From NCBI GenBank assembly GCA_002726655.1, contig PBRP01000044.1, positions 1-61,213 of the forward strand: 61,213 nucleotides of DNA, read 5' to 3'. Within the stretch, counting starts at the first letter, position 1. Each line of letters opens with the position of its first letter. The notes beneath the pieces are model-generated. The model did not search any database and was not told where the DNA came from. It was given only the letters and a program-made list of their open reading frames with translations. This stretch comes from Gammaproteobacteria bacterium (lineage in GTDB: Bacteria; Pseudomonadota; Gammaproteobacteria; Pseudomonadales; Azotimanducaceae). Positions 16,374-25,639 of the stretch are shown here, in pieces. A program made the translations under genes and the position numbers.

Positions 16374-16598
16374 ATGAAATACACAATCAAAAACTTTCGA
16401 CCGGCAACCAACTGGTTCACCACGGTGACCTTGACCTTGTTCATATCTTGCTTCGGGATCATTGCCCAGACTCAGGCGAACGAGCCTCATATCAGCCTTG
16501 CTGATTTCAGTTCCAGTCTTACATCGTTCGTTCAAAAATTAGTGCCCTCCTGCAATGACGATGCCCTTGCAGTCACTGGCAACTTATACCTCCACTAA
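16374..16598 (+). CDS. 74-residue secreted peptide upstream of the PspA homologue
   Basis: ATG 16374 has a strong AGGAGAG nine nt upstream and encodes a signal peptide (basic start, hydrophobic core about 17-32, TQA cleavage site) followed by about 38 residues, NEPHISLADFSSSLTSFVQK..., with one Cys. It ends 19 nt before the start of the PspA-family gene, so they are probably co-transcribed. No family recognised. The good ribosome-binding site is the main support. Confidence 0.45.
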   Translation: MKYTIKNFRPATNWFTTVTLTLFISCFGIIAQTQANEPHISLADFSSSLTSFVQKLVPSCNDDALAVTGNLYLH

Positions 16599-16617
16599 TT
16601 ACACAGGAACCAACAAC

Positions 16618-17295
16618 ATGGGTGTATTTAATCGATTCTCAGACGTCATTAACTCAAACCTCAACGCAGTTCTCGATCAGGCAGAGGATCCCGGGAAAAT
16701 GGTGAAACTTATCACCCGCGAAACCCGTGATACTCTGGTTGAAGCAAGGTCAGCCGCTGCACACTATGTGGCAGAAAGAAAACAACTCCATGAGCGTATC
16801 CGGCGCGCAAGGCAAGAGTCTGAAGCGTGGCAGAGCAAAGCTGAAGTCGCCATAACCAAGAACAGAGACGACCTCGCGAAGCTTGCCCTAATTGAAAAGG
16901 CACACCATGACGAAGCCGTAACATCCATGGATGCCGAACTTGTTCATATAGACGATGCCCTCAGCAGGTTGAGTCATGACACAAATCGGCTCGAAGAAAA
17001 GCTGAAGCTGGCGCTCTCGCGTCAAAAAGCTTTGATAGTACGCGGGCAAACCGCTAAATCAAGAATAAGGGTCAAACGCCAGTTGCATGACGTCAATTGT
17101 GATGAGGCGCTATCCCGTTTTGAGGAATACGAATCCAAGTTAGATGATGTTGAAGGCCAGGTCGAATCCTGTGGACTTGGCAATCAAACACTCTCCCAGG
17201 AGATCGACGAGCTACAGAGTGATGAGCTATTAAGCCGGGAGTTGCATGCACTGAAGTCAAAAATCAGGACGAATAAGGCTATAATCACCCGTTAA
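16618..17295 (+). CDS. pspA: PspA/IM30-family membrane-stress protein
   Basis: 225 residues beginning MGVFNRFSDVINSNLNAVLD, the amphipathic helix 1 signature, followed by EDPGKMVKLITRETRDTLVE and a long coiled coil to the end. PspA/Vipp1 proteins assemble into ESCRT-III-like scaffolds on the inner membrane under stress. ATG 16618 with AGGA upstream is chosen because the helix 1 motif starts there. No pspB, pspC or pspF is in the window; partner is only the small secreted peptide. A TGGCATG-like -24 element near 16311 lacks a proper -12 GC, so sigma-54 control is not shown. Confidence 0.85.
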   Translation: MGVFNRFSDVINSNLNAVLDQAEDPGKMVKLITRETRDTLVEARSAAAHYVAERKQLHERIRRARQESEAWQSKAEVAITKNRDDLAKLALIEKAHHDEAVTSMDAELVHIDDALSRLSHDTNRLEEKLKLALSRQKALIVRGQTAKSRIRVKRQLHDVNCDEALSRFEEYESKLDDVEGQVESCGLGNQTLSQEIDELQSDELLSRELHALKSKIRTNKAIITR

Positions 17296-17303
17296 AAGGC
17301 TCA

Positions 17304-17329
17304 GAGCAAACAGGCTAGCCTGTTTGCTC
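17304..17329. terminator. 26-bp perfect palindrome shared by two convergent genes
   Basis: GAGCAAACAGG-CTAG-CCTGTTTGCTC is a perfect inverted repeat 9 bp after the pspA stop. On the minus strand it encodes the last codons and the TAG stop of the amidohydrolase (17315-17317). It would form a stable hairpin in both transcripts; there is no T-run, so it may act as a bidirectional 3'-end block. Confidence 0.55.
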
Positions 17330-19123
17330 ATACACCTTCCTGCCACCCATCCACGTCTGCAGTACCTTGATCTTGCTTATTTCGGTCGGAGGCACTGCCC
17401 TTGGATCCTTGTCCAGAATGATGAAATCTGCATATTTGCCAGCTTCGAGACTGCCAATCTCATGCTCGGAATGGCATTGCCACGCAGCATCTCTCGTCAT
17501 GGAGCGAATTGCGGCCTCGACGGAAATACATTCATCCGGTGCCAGTTGATTTTCAGGTTCTTTCCACATCCGGCGGCTAACGGCATTTTCAATACATCGA
17601 AGGGGTCCCATTTCTGTCACAGGCTCATCAGAGTGGAGTGACCACCTGATTCCCTTCCTTTCACATGCGGCTGTTCTGTCGAGAAGAGCGGCCTTCGCTT
17701 CACCAAACACCTGGTCACGCATGGCTTTTCCCCAATAATAAACATGGCCAATGAGGAAGCTTGGCGATAAACCCATCCTGGCGATTCGATCTATTTGCTC
17801 ATCATGAAGTATCGAACAATGCTCAATGCGACAAGGTGTATTCGTTAGCAACCCGGCATCAAAGGCTGCTTCATAGGCATCGAGCGTGTTATCTATCGCC
17901 TGATCGCCATTGGCATGAATAACGAGGGGCCAGCCTTTTTCTGCACGATCAAGAACCATTTCTTTAAGATCATTTGCCTCGACATAGGCGATACCCTTAT
18001 CTTCGCTACCCAGATAGGGTTCCCTCTGCAGTCCTGAATAGCCCTGATTTGAACCATCGGACACTATTTTCCAACCCGCGGCACGAATGACTTCATCACC
18101 ATCTCCGAATGCCACTCCATACTCATCGAAACCCTGCTGCACCGCGTTACTAAGGGAATACCGCAGCCTGGTGGTCATGCTGCCGGATTGTGCAAGAGCC
18201 TTGTAAATATCCAATTCCTTGACCCCCTGCATCAGACCGGTGCCCTGATCACAAAAGGTGGTGACACCAACAGCGTTTGCCTTTGCGCACACATCAAGAC
18301 ATCCTTCTGACAGGTCGATAACAGATTGACCTGAGTTGTGCCTGATAACGCTGCCGATTGCTTTGCCACCCATGAGAACACCATTCGGATTACCTTTTGC
18401 ATCCCTGCCATAGGGCGAAGATGGATCATCTGGTGTATCAATGGAGATGCCTGCAATTTCCAAAGCCCTGCTATTGCAATAACCAATATGCAGGGATGCG
18501 TTGTAGACAAATACTGGATTTTCAGTCGACACCTCATCCAGCAAACTCCTTGTCAGAAGATCGCCTCCTTCCTGAAGCGAAGGGTCAAACTGGCGCCCCA
18601 TAATCCATTCGTTGGGAGACGACCTCTCGGCCACTTCCTTCAATTTTTTGAGCGCTTCTGCCACCGTCTCACATCGAAACGGGCCAACATTCTCATAGGG
18701 ATCAAGTACCACGATCGGAAGGAAATGCATATGCGGTTCAATAAACCCGGGAAGGACGATCCCACCACCACAATCAATCAATTCTGCATCTTCATCTGCT
18801 GAGGCTTTTACAAATTCTTCATCGCCAACCGCCACTATCTTCCCATTCTTTATGGCAAGGGAGGTGGCTTCAGAGAAAAGCTCATCCACCGTCAGTACTT
18901 TTGCATTGAAAAAAATCCTGCTCCCCATTTTTTTGTCAGTACAGCGGTTCTTTCTTCTCCAGAAGGTCGGATCGGTCAGATCTTCACTGTCAATATTGGT
19001 GGTATTGGCCAGATTAGCCCATAGAGGCGAACAGCACGCACAGGGCACAGTTGCCTGAGTATTAACGGATGAACCCGTATCCAGATCTCCATGGTCAAAT
19101 GGCCGCATCTGCTCTTCAAACAT
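17315..19123 (-). CDS. YtcJ-like metal-dependent amidohydrolase
   Basis: 602 residues of the amidohydrolase superfamily (Amidohydro_3). Metal-site motifs are visible: HMH at 131-133 (GFIEPHMHFLP), HANGDQ, EHCSILHDEQ and LHSDEPV, with the C-terminal ADFIILDKDP typical of the group. Substrates of this family vary (N-formyl or N-acyl compounds, cyclic amides), so the reaction is not assigned. Compared with the usual start (MGSRIFFNAKVLTVD at residue 66) there is a 65-residue N-terminal extension with Cys28, Cys30 and Cys31 (VPCACCSPLW). The start is therefore uncertain: 19123, 19108 or 18928. No signal peptide. Confidence 0.85.
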   Translation of the reverse strand: MFEEQMRPFDHGDLDTGSSVNTQATVPCACCSPLWANLANTTNIDSEDLTDPTFWRRKNRCTDKKMGSRIFFNAKVLTVDELFSEATSLAIKNGKIVAVGDEEFVKASADEDAELIDCGGGIVLPGFIEPHMHFLPIVVLDPYENVGPFRCETVAEALKKLKEVAERSSPNEWIMGRQFDPSLQEGGDLLTRSLLDEVSTENPVFVYNASLHIGYCNSRALEIAGISIDTPDDPSSPYGRDAKGNPNGVLMGGKAIGSVIRHNSGQSVIDLSEGCLDVCAKANAVGVTTFCDQGTGLMQGVKELDIYKALAQSGSMTTRLRYSLSNAVQQGFDEYGVAFGDGDEVIRAAGWKIVSDGSNQGYSGLQREPYLGSEDKGIAYVEANDLKEMVLDRAEKGWPLVIHANGDQAIDNTLDAYEAAFDAGLLTNTPCRIEHCSILHDEQIDRIARMGLSPSFLIGHVYYWGKAMRDQVFGEAKAALLDRTAACERKGIRWSLHSDEPVTEMGPLRCIENAVSRRMWKEPENQLAPDECISVEAAIRSMTRDAAWQCHSEHEIGSLEAGKYADFIILDKDPRAVPPTEISKIKVLQTWMGGRKVYEQTG

Positions 19124-19245
19124 GATATTGATTGCCCTGGTTTCGATGCGTCGAGTCTACAAATGTCTGATCCAACCCACAAGTTGATGGCACAGCTCAA
19201 TAGCTCTGGTACTATTTCATGCCCGTACTACAGTAAAGAGACCAG

Positions 19246-20169
19246 GTGGCAAACAACAGAATCGGTATTGACCTCGGGGGCACCAAAATTGAGGCTATCA
19301 TCTTAGGTGGAGATGGTGAGATCAGTCTGAGGCGAAGAATTGATACACCAGGGCAGGACTACGATGAGGTCATTGGCGCTATCACGAGACTCACCCACGA
19401 CATCGAGCAGGAAGCCGGCATCACCGAACCACTGCCACTCGGCATCTGTACGCCAGGGGCCGTCTCACTCAAAACCCAGTTGATGAAAAACTGCAACAGC
19501 ACCTGCCTGAACGGTAAACCGCTGAGGCAGGATCTGACAACGCAACTATCCAGACCCGTCAGAATTGCTAATGACGCGGACTGTTTCACCCTATCTGAAG
19601 CAACCGATGGCGCGGCTTCTGAGGCTGACAATGTATTTGGCGTTATCCTCGGCACTGGTGTCGGTGGTGGCATTTGTATCAACGGGAAACTGCTGAATGG
19701 CGCTAACGCCATTGCCGGTGAGTGGGGGCACAACCCCCTGGCACTTGATAAACTCCAGGAGACTGTCAGACCTGACAGAAAGCAAAAACGATCCTGTTAT
19801 TGTGGTCGCTATGACTGTGTTGAATCCTGGCTTGCAGGTCCCGCGCTTGAACGCAGTTATAAAACAAGTTCGGACCAGAAAAAGGACGCTGCCTCCATCG
19901 TCGCACTCGCAGAGAACGGAGACCCCTGTGCGTTAAAAGTCATGGACTCCTATCACCAGATGCTGGCACTGGCAATTGCGAACGTTATCAACATCCTCGA
20001 CCCGCAAATCATAGTACTGGGCGGTGGCATGTCAAATACGGACAGCCTCTATGCTGAAGTTCCAGGACACCTGGCAGACCATGTTTTCTCCGACAGGGTG
20101 GACACCAAAATCGTGCAGGCTAAACATGGAGATTCAAGTGGCGTACGGGGAGCAGCATGGCTCTGGTAG
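19246..20169 (+). CDS. ROK-family sugar kinase (fructokinase/N-acetylglucosamine kinase type)
   Basis: 307 residues. Phosphate-binding DLGGTK (9-14), catalytic region NDAD (109-112), sugar/zinc motif EWGHNPL (about 158-164) and zinc ligands Cys184, Cys186 and Cys191 in CYCGRYDC, which mark it as a kinase rather than a ROK repressor; no N-terminal helix-turn-helix is present. GTG start with AAAGAG six nt upstream. Specificity (fructose, glucose, GlcNAc or mannose) cannot be read from sequence; a GH20 hexosaminidase 26 kb away would fit GlcNAc. Confidence 0.85.
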   Translation: MANNRIGIDLGGTKIEAIILGGDGEISLRRRIDTPGQDYDEVIGAITRLTHDIEQEAGITEPLPLGICTPGAVSLKTQLMKNCNSTCLNGKPLRQDLTTQLSRPVRIANDADCFTLSEATDGAASEADNVFGVILGTGVGGGICINGKLLNGANAIAGEWGHNPLALDKLQETVRPDRKQKRSCYCGRYDCVESWLAGPALERSYKTSSDQKKDAASIVALAENGDPCALKVMDSYHQMLALAIANVINILDPQIIVLGGGMSNTDSLYAEVPGHLADHVFSDRVDTKIVQAKHGDSSGVRGAAWLW

Positions 20170-20208
20170 CTAGAGACGCGCTGCCGACTCTAATTCGTGT
20201 ATGTCAGC

Positions 20209-20919
20209 TCAGGCCGGGTCACCAGCGATAAAACGGACGATCCAGTTGCTTACCATGTCACTATGTAATTCATGCTGCAGCGACTCAATTCCTGCATGGA
20301 GGATATTCACTCCAAGTAATTCTGCTCTCATTTGCATGAGTTCCAGGGCATATTCGCGGGTAAATTCCGGATGTCCCTGTAATGCAAGGATATGGTCGTC
20401 AATTACGAACATGGCGTTGGGACAGAACTCGCTTGCGGCCAGCAATTGCGCACCAACGGGTAATTCAGTCACCTGGTCCCTGTGACTGACAATAAGCCCA
20501 AAATCCTCAACCGCGGGATCCATGAAATCCTTTTTCTGAACAATACGGCTCTGGTGAATACCTACGCCCCATCCTTGTGAGGCTGCTTCTGTTTTGCCAC
20601 CCAGAAGATGCGCAACCAACTGATGTCCAAAACAGATCCCCACCATCTTTTTACGCCTGCCATGGAGTTGCCGGATATAGTCAGACAAATCCTTTATCCA
20701 GGGTTCATCGTCATAAACACTCTTCTTGCTTCCGGTAATAACGTAGCCATCACACGCATCCGGATTTATTGGGTACTCCCCATTTACCACCGCATAAGTT
20801 TCAAATTCGATACCCAGACCAGCATCACCCAATATTCTGCAAAACATATCGGGGTAGTCACCATGCTCTTTCTGAAATTGTGGTAATACCGAATCTGCCT
20901 GTAAGATGCCTACTCTCAT
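20209..20919 (-). CDS. class I glutamine amidotransferase
   Basis: 236 residues with the triad elements of the class: Cys96 in VGICFGHQ, and His-x-Glu in LQGHPEF near residue 190. The SKKSVYDDEPWIKDL segment is typical of GMP-synthase-like GATases (YfeJ group). It is the last gene of a minus-strand operon, 13 nt after the lipoprotein hydrolase, which follows a glutamine synthetase-like gene. Such pairs occur in pathways that make and hydrolyse gamma-glutamyl amines; this role is inferred from neighbours. Confidence 0.8.
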   Translation of the reverse strand: MRVGILQADSVLPQFQKEHGDYPDMFCRILGDAGLGIEFETYAVVNGEYPINPDACDGYVITGSKKSVYDDEPWIKDLSDYIRQLHGRRKKMVGICFGHQLVAHLLGGKTEAASQGWGVGIHQSRIVQKKDFMDPAVEDFGLIVSHRDQVTELPVGAQLLAASEFCPNAMFVIDDHILALQGHPEFTREYALELMQMRAELLGVNILHAGIESLQHELHSDMVSNWIVRFIAGDPA

Positions 20920-20932
20920 GGTTTCCCTTCTT

Positions 20933-22597
20933 CTATCTTAGCTGACTGAATACTTGATCCAACACAGTCAAACCACAGATGGTATGTACGACACCCACCT
21001 TGTCAATAGATTCGAACAGTATCTGGAAGCCCGGCGAGTTACACACATCCTCATGCAATGTCATGGCGACGGTACCATTTAGCAACGATGCGAATTCCAG
21101 GGTATTGCTTACCGGTACCAGTCGATCATACTCAGAATGATACAGGTCGATGTTAACCAGGGCATCGCTAAACACTTCACCCCTGTTGACCACATTGGTA
21201 AAACTACCGAGTTGCATCAATATCCTGACATTGTCATAGGCAAGGTCATCACCCAGAAACCCAGATACAAAATCCGGATTCAATGCTCCTTCAGAAATCA
21301 CATCATCCGATGTTAAACCGGTATCAGAATAGCTGATGAGCGCTGGTAGTATCCGGTCGGTAGCAAACGGAACTGAAGTTTCGCTGTCAACAAGGTCACA
21401 GTAACCATCACCACCACAGCTTCCATCAATATGCTGCATGACCCCGCGAACAGTTTTATAGAGATTGAGCGGCGCACCGCCACTGCTCAATTTTCTGGTC
21501 TGAAAGCGGCTGCCATGTCCACGAACAATCTCAAGCCAGCTAGCGATCGCGCTGTGTCCGCCCTGGGAATAGCCGATGATATTCAGATTAACCGGTTCTC
21601 TGTTATCGAAGACAAATCCATAGCGGGGATCTTCGACGACACTCGATAGCAGGGCAACTGCATTGAGGCCGGTGCGATTAGCCTGAAGATAGGTCTCTGG
21701 AAAAGCAGCAGTACCACCACGACCGTAATTGTCTGGTGCAACCACCAGGTAGCCCTGTGCTGCAAAAAGGTTAGCGAGTACATACCAGGCATCACTTTCA
21801 TTTAGATCCGATGGTGTTGAACCCGTGGCATGTGTCAGAAGAATCACTTCCGTGCGCTTCTCAAAGGTACTGACAGCCTCTACATCCGGATAGGCAACAA
21901 GGCCGGTCAATTCTCTGGAAAAGACCCCATCGGGCTGCATGGATCCGTACTGAACTCGCTGTGAAACAACATCATACAACCCTGCAGGGTTCGCCAGGTT
22001 AGCCCACTCGGATTCAGCTAAGTCTATAATGGAGGTCAGTATCAGCAGTTGCAGCGATGAAGGCAGATCGATTTCGTTCAGCAGGGCTCCGCTGACGTAA
22101 TTGGCGAAGAAAGCATCAACATCCTCCCTTGATGATTGCTTTTCCAGCAGGACATTTATTGATGATGAGTCTGTACCCGCAGTAAACTCAACAGAACCTT
22201 CAAGCTGACCCCCATCTGCTCTCGTCTCCGCAACGCCGAAAGTATAGGCAGTCTCGGCAGTTAATCCGTCAGGGCAAACAAACTTGTGGTCTACCAACTG
22301 ATCAAGAGATGCAACCGTTATATCTTCAAGCGAACGTTGGACGGTAAACGTATCGAGCCCATCGCAATCCAGTTGATAACTGAATTCAGCACCAGTGACA
22401 CTGGTATGAACAAGACTAAACCCCTTGCTATCAACACCCACTCCACTTGCATTATTTCCCGGCAGAGAATCGATAAAGGAAATTTGCATGACCTGCGATT
22501 CCGGTTCCGTTGTGCCAGTGCTACTACCGCCGCCACCGCCACAGGACGACACCAGCGGCACCACAAAAAAAGTAAGCAGGAAGGTCCTCAAACGCAT
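20933..22597 (-). CDS. lipoprotein alpha/beta hydrolase
   Basis: 554 residues. Lipoprotein signal with Cys19 (LVSSCGGGGG) and a Gly/Ser linker, then an Ig-like region (about 40-140) and an alpha/beta hydrolase domain with the nucleophile elbow GYSQGGH, an oxyanion-type TGSTPSD loop and EYDRLVP near the expected acid. The overall layout resembles secretory lipases or esterases attached to the outer membrane. It lies between a glutamine synthetase-like gene (20 nt upstream) and a glutamine amidotransferase (13 nt downstream), an unexpected place for a surface hydrolase. Confidence 0.75.
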   Translation of the reverse strand: MRLRTFLLTFFVVPLVSSCGGGGGSSTGTTEPESQVMQISFIDSLPGNNASGVGVDSKGFSLVHTSVTGAEFSYQLDCDGLDTFTVQRSLEDITVASLDQLVDHKFVCPDGLTAETAYTFGVAETRADGGQLEGSVEFTAGTDSSSINVLLEKQSSREDVDAFFANYVSGALLNEIDLPSSLQLLILTSIIDLAESEWANLANPAGLYDVVSQRVQYGSMQPDGVFSRELTGLVAYPDVEAVSTFEKRTEVILLTHATGSTPSDLNESDAWYVLANLFAAQGYLVVAPDNYGRGGTAAFPETYLQANRTGLNAVALLSSVVEDPRYGFVFDNREPVNLNIIGYSQGGHSAIASWLEIVRGHGSRFQTRKLSSGGAPLNLYKTVRGVMQHIDGSCGGDGYCDLVDSETSVPFATDRILPALISYSDTGLTSDDVISEGALNPDFVSGFLGDDLAYDNVRILMQLGSFTNVVNRGEVFSDALVNIDLYHSEYDRLVPVSNTLEFASLLNGTVAMTLHEDVCNSPGFQILFESIDKVGVVHTICGLTVLDQVFSQLR

Positions 22598-22617
22598 AGG
22601 TTTTTTAGTCCAGGGCG

Positions 22618-24003
22618 CTAAATAAGTTCAAAATATCTGCGCAATTGCCAATCAGTAACGGTTCGTTCGTACTCGCGAACTTCCCATTCACGACTGGCAA
22701 CAAAGTGGTCAATGAATGTCTCACCCAGTATCTCTCTGGCCTCATCAGAAGCCGCAAGATTGGCAGTGGAGTCCCGCAAATTTCCAGGCAACTGCATCGC
22801 CCCCGGCAGTTCATCCTGGATGTCATAGGCATTACCTGTAACCGGTGGTTCTAGATCGACTTTATCGTGAATCCCCAGCAGGCCCGCACCAAGTGTCGCT
22901 GCCGCGACCAGATAAGGATTCGCGTCTGCCGAACCAACGCGGAATTCAACCCGCTGGGATTTGCTCGTCCCGGGTATCACTCGCAACGCCGTCGTACGGT
23001 TTTCAACTCCCCAGGTTGAGGCAGTCGGTGCCCAGGCTCCCTTTATAAGTCTGGTGTAGCTATTGATAGTTGGTGATGTCAAGGCCAGGAACGGCTTCAT
23101 GAATTTTTGCTGACCGGCAACATAATGCTGCATGGTGGGGCTCATCCCATGTTCTGAATCTGAATCATGAAAGGCGCTGTCGCCGCTGGCAAGATTCATC
23201 AGGGATTGGTGGCAATGGCCACTTTGGCCTGGAAAATCCATCGACCACTTGGCCATAAATGTCGCTACCATCCCGCGTTTTTGGAAAAAAGCCTTGGCGA
23301 AGGTCTTAAACAACGCCGCCTTATCAGCTGCCAATAGGCAATCGTCCACGGCAATAGCGGCTTCCCACACGCCGGGACCCGTTTCGCAGTGCAATCCTTC
23401 AAGGGCAAAATCATGATCGATGCAATAGTCCATGAACTCATTGAACAGGTCTGAAAAAGCAAGCGTGCGCATGATCGAATATCCAAAGTTGCCCTCGGAA
23501 AGTGGTACCAGGTTCTGATAGTTTTTCTCCCTGATGGAACTCGGTGTTTCGTCGAAGATAAAAAATTCGTATTCGAACGCCATTCTCGCTGCCAGACCCA
23601 TTGACGCGGCTCTCGACAGCACATTTTTCAAACGACCTCTGGGACAGATAGGGTGAAGCGTCTGCCTGTCTGCCTGCACAAATTCACCAATGAAGTAGGG
23701 GGTGCCATGCTCTTCCTTGAGCCTTCTTTCTGTCGTTAGATCCAATCGGAAAAGCGCGTCAGGGAAGGCTGTATGCCAACCGGTAAATGTCGCATTGTCA
23801 TAAAGTTGGTCGTCCAGATCCCAGCCGAACACACAATCACAAAAACCCGAGGTGGAGGCAGCAATGGACTCAAATTTGTCGAGGCTAATGTATTTACCCC
23901 TGATGACGCCATCGACATCAGTGACACCCAGCTTGATTCGCTGGATTCCCTCCTTGTTGTATTGAGCAATCAAATCACTCGCAATGGTCATGTTATCTGT
24001 CAT
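22618..24003 (-). CDS. glutamine synthetase-family protein (gamma-glutamylamine synthetase type)
   Basis: 461 residues. N-terminal beta-grasp part (GVTDVDGVIRGKYIS), catalytic ATP-grasp part with EYEFFIFDE, HCETGPGVWE, SGHCHQSL, and NRTTALRVIPG/RVEFRVGSADANPYL. The Tyr-adenylylation motif of GlnA is not seen, and length and motifs fit the GlnA-like group that ligates glutamate to amines (PuuA and relatives). First gene of an operon with a lipoprotein hydrolase and a class I GATase. The amine substrate is unknown. Confidence 0.85.
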   Translation of the reverse strand: MTDNMTIASDLIAQYNKEGIQRIKLGVTDVDGVIRGKYISLDKFESIAASTSGFCDCVFGWDLDDQLYDNATFTGWHTAFPDALFRLDLTTERRLKEEHGTPYFIGEFVQADRQTLHPICPRGRLKNVLSRAASMGLAARMAFEYEFFIFDETPSSIREKNYQNLVPLSEGNFGYSIMRTLAFSDLFNEFMDYCIDHDFALEGLHCETGPGVWEAAIAVDDCLLAADKAALFKTFAKAFFQKRGMVATFMAKWSMDFPGQSGHCHQSLMNLASGDSAFHDSDSEHGMSPTMQHYVAGQQKFMKPFLALTSPTINSYTRLIKGAWAPTASTWGVENRTTALRVIPGTSKSQRVEFRVGSADANPYLVAAATLGAGLLGIHDKVDLEPPVTGNAYDIQDELPGAMQLPGNLRDSTANLAASDEAREILGETFIDHFVASREWEVREYERTVTDWQLRRYFELI

Positions 24004-24175
24004 GTCTGCCTCGGCACTACTGGAACATTTTCCATAATTTTTCGCTTCAATGCAGGAGGTGATGTGAACGGGTCGACCGTTATGAAGCCCATAAGGTTCA
24101 CCAATATCCCCGGGGTACCAATACTCTCAGGTGAAATACCAATTCAACTGCCTGCAGCACTGTTTTGAACCTTGA

Positions 24176-25549
24176 TTAACTACCGGCAGGAGCCTTGAAT
24201 CTCTCCTCATCACGGCTGGGCATCTCAACCAGATTCTGGGGCAACGACTTACTGACCTTTGCGCCAAGTTCGCGCATCCCTTCTGCCCTGCGTACCAGAT
24301 TGCCTTTGCCTGAAGTTAACTTGTTGTGGGCATCGCGATAAGCAGCCTGGGTTGACTCGATTCGAGAGCCAATGACCTCCAGGTCAGAGACAAAGTTAAC
24401 AAACTTGTCATACAAAGCGCCTGCCTTGTTGGCAATCTCCTGGGCATTTTTATTCTGTTGTTCGTAACGCCATATATTTTGAATTGTTCGCAAGGTTGCA
24501 AGTAATGTGGAGGGCGCAACCATCACAATATTCTTTTCAAAAGCGGCAGAAAAAAGTTCATTGTCGGTCTGCACAGCCACCGAAAAGGCAGCCTCAATTG
24601 GCACAAACAGCAAAACGAAATCTAACGTCTTTACTCCTTCCAGCTTGTGGTAGTCCTTGTCGCTTAGCTGTTTGATATGCGCTCTTAGTGATTGGATATG
24701 CAGTTTCAATGCCTCGGCACGTTCGATATCGTTTTCGGTCGAACAGTATCTCTCGTAGGATGTCAGTGAAACTTTGGAATCAATAACGATATCTTTTCCT
24801 TCCGGAAGGTGCACTACAACATCTGGTTGCAATCGCCGGCCCTCTTCACTTTGTAACGAAACCTGTATCTCGTATTCACGGCCTTTGGTAAGGCCGGATT
24901 TCTCAAGCACTCGTTCAAGGATTATTTCACCCCAGGTTCCCTGTGTTTTATTTTCACCCTTGAGCGCATTGGTAAGATTAATGGCATCTTTACTGATTCG
25001 AGCATTGAGATCCTGCAGACTATGAACCTCTCTGATAAGTGAATGTCGCTCCTTACTTTCCTCGTTGTAAACCTTCTCTACACGCTCCTCAAACGACTTG
25101 ATACGATCACTGAGGGGAGACAGTAAATTGCCTAGTTGCTCCTTATTTTCCGCCTTGAACACTCGCTGTTTAGATTCGAAAATTTCATTTGCGACATTCT
25201 TAAACTCGATGTTCATTCGTTCTTTTGCTTCATCGAGAAGAGCAAGCTTTTCCTTGTTCTGATTCTGTTGTTCAGCAAGAGAAGACCTCAGGGCCGCTTC
25301 CGAGACAAGCGCCTTGCGAAGATCTGCTTCGGTCTTCGAAATGAGTAGCAGATTTTCATGCAGTCGGGCGTTCAGGGTTTCAATCTCCCTGTCACGAGTT
25401 TTCAGGCTAGTATCAGCGATGGCAGCATCGACCAGGGACGATTTCTCTGCTAATGCCAAACGCCTGTTCATCAGAATGTAGACCAGGGTGCCGGCGACCA
25501 GCATGCCAATGAGTATTCCGAGGGATACGAATAGAGCGTTAGCAAGCAT
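24176..25549 (-). CDS. rmuC: RmuC, DNA recombination-limiting protein
   Basis: 457 residues: N-terminal membrane helix (about 4-27), a long coiled coil (about 35-185) and the RmuC domain (about 190-440) with NALKGENKTQGTWGEIILER, VDSK-type IVIDSKVSLTSYERY and FVPIEAAF. These are family signatures; the domain belongs to the restriction-endonuclease-like fold, with a proposed nuclease role that limits inverted-repeat recombination. It follows cnoX on the minus strand with about 90 nt between them. Confidence 0.9.
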   Translation of the reverse strand: MLANALFVSLGILIGMLVAGTLVYILMNRRLALAEKSSLVDAAIADTSLKTRDREIETLNARLHENLLLISKTEADLRKALVSEAALRSSLAEQQNQNKEKLALLDEAKERMNIEFKNVANEIFESKQRVFKAENKEQLGNLLSPLSDRIKSFEERVEKVYNEESKERHSLIREVHSLQDLNARISKDAINLTNALKGENKTQGTWGEIILERVLEKSGLTKGREYEIQVSLQSEEGRRLQPDVVVHLPEGKDIVIDSKVSLTSYERYCSTENDIERAEALKLHIQSLRAHIKQLSDKDYHKLEGVKTLDFVLLFVPIEAAFSVAVQTDNELFSAAFEKNIVMVAPSTLLATLRTIQNIWRYEQQNKNAQEIANKAGALYDKFVNFVSDLEVIGSRIESTQAAYRDAHNKLTSGKGNLVRRAEGMRELGAKVSKSLPQNLVEMPSRDEERFKAPAGS

Positions 25550-25639
25550 AGTGGAGCCTTTCTAGAACTGACCCCGACAAGTTTATCATCCCCGCTGTAA
25601 ATTTATACAGGAATGTCCAGGATATGGATAAGTGGCAGC

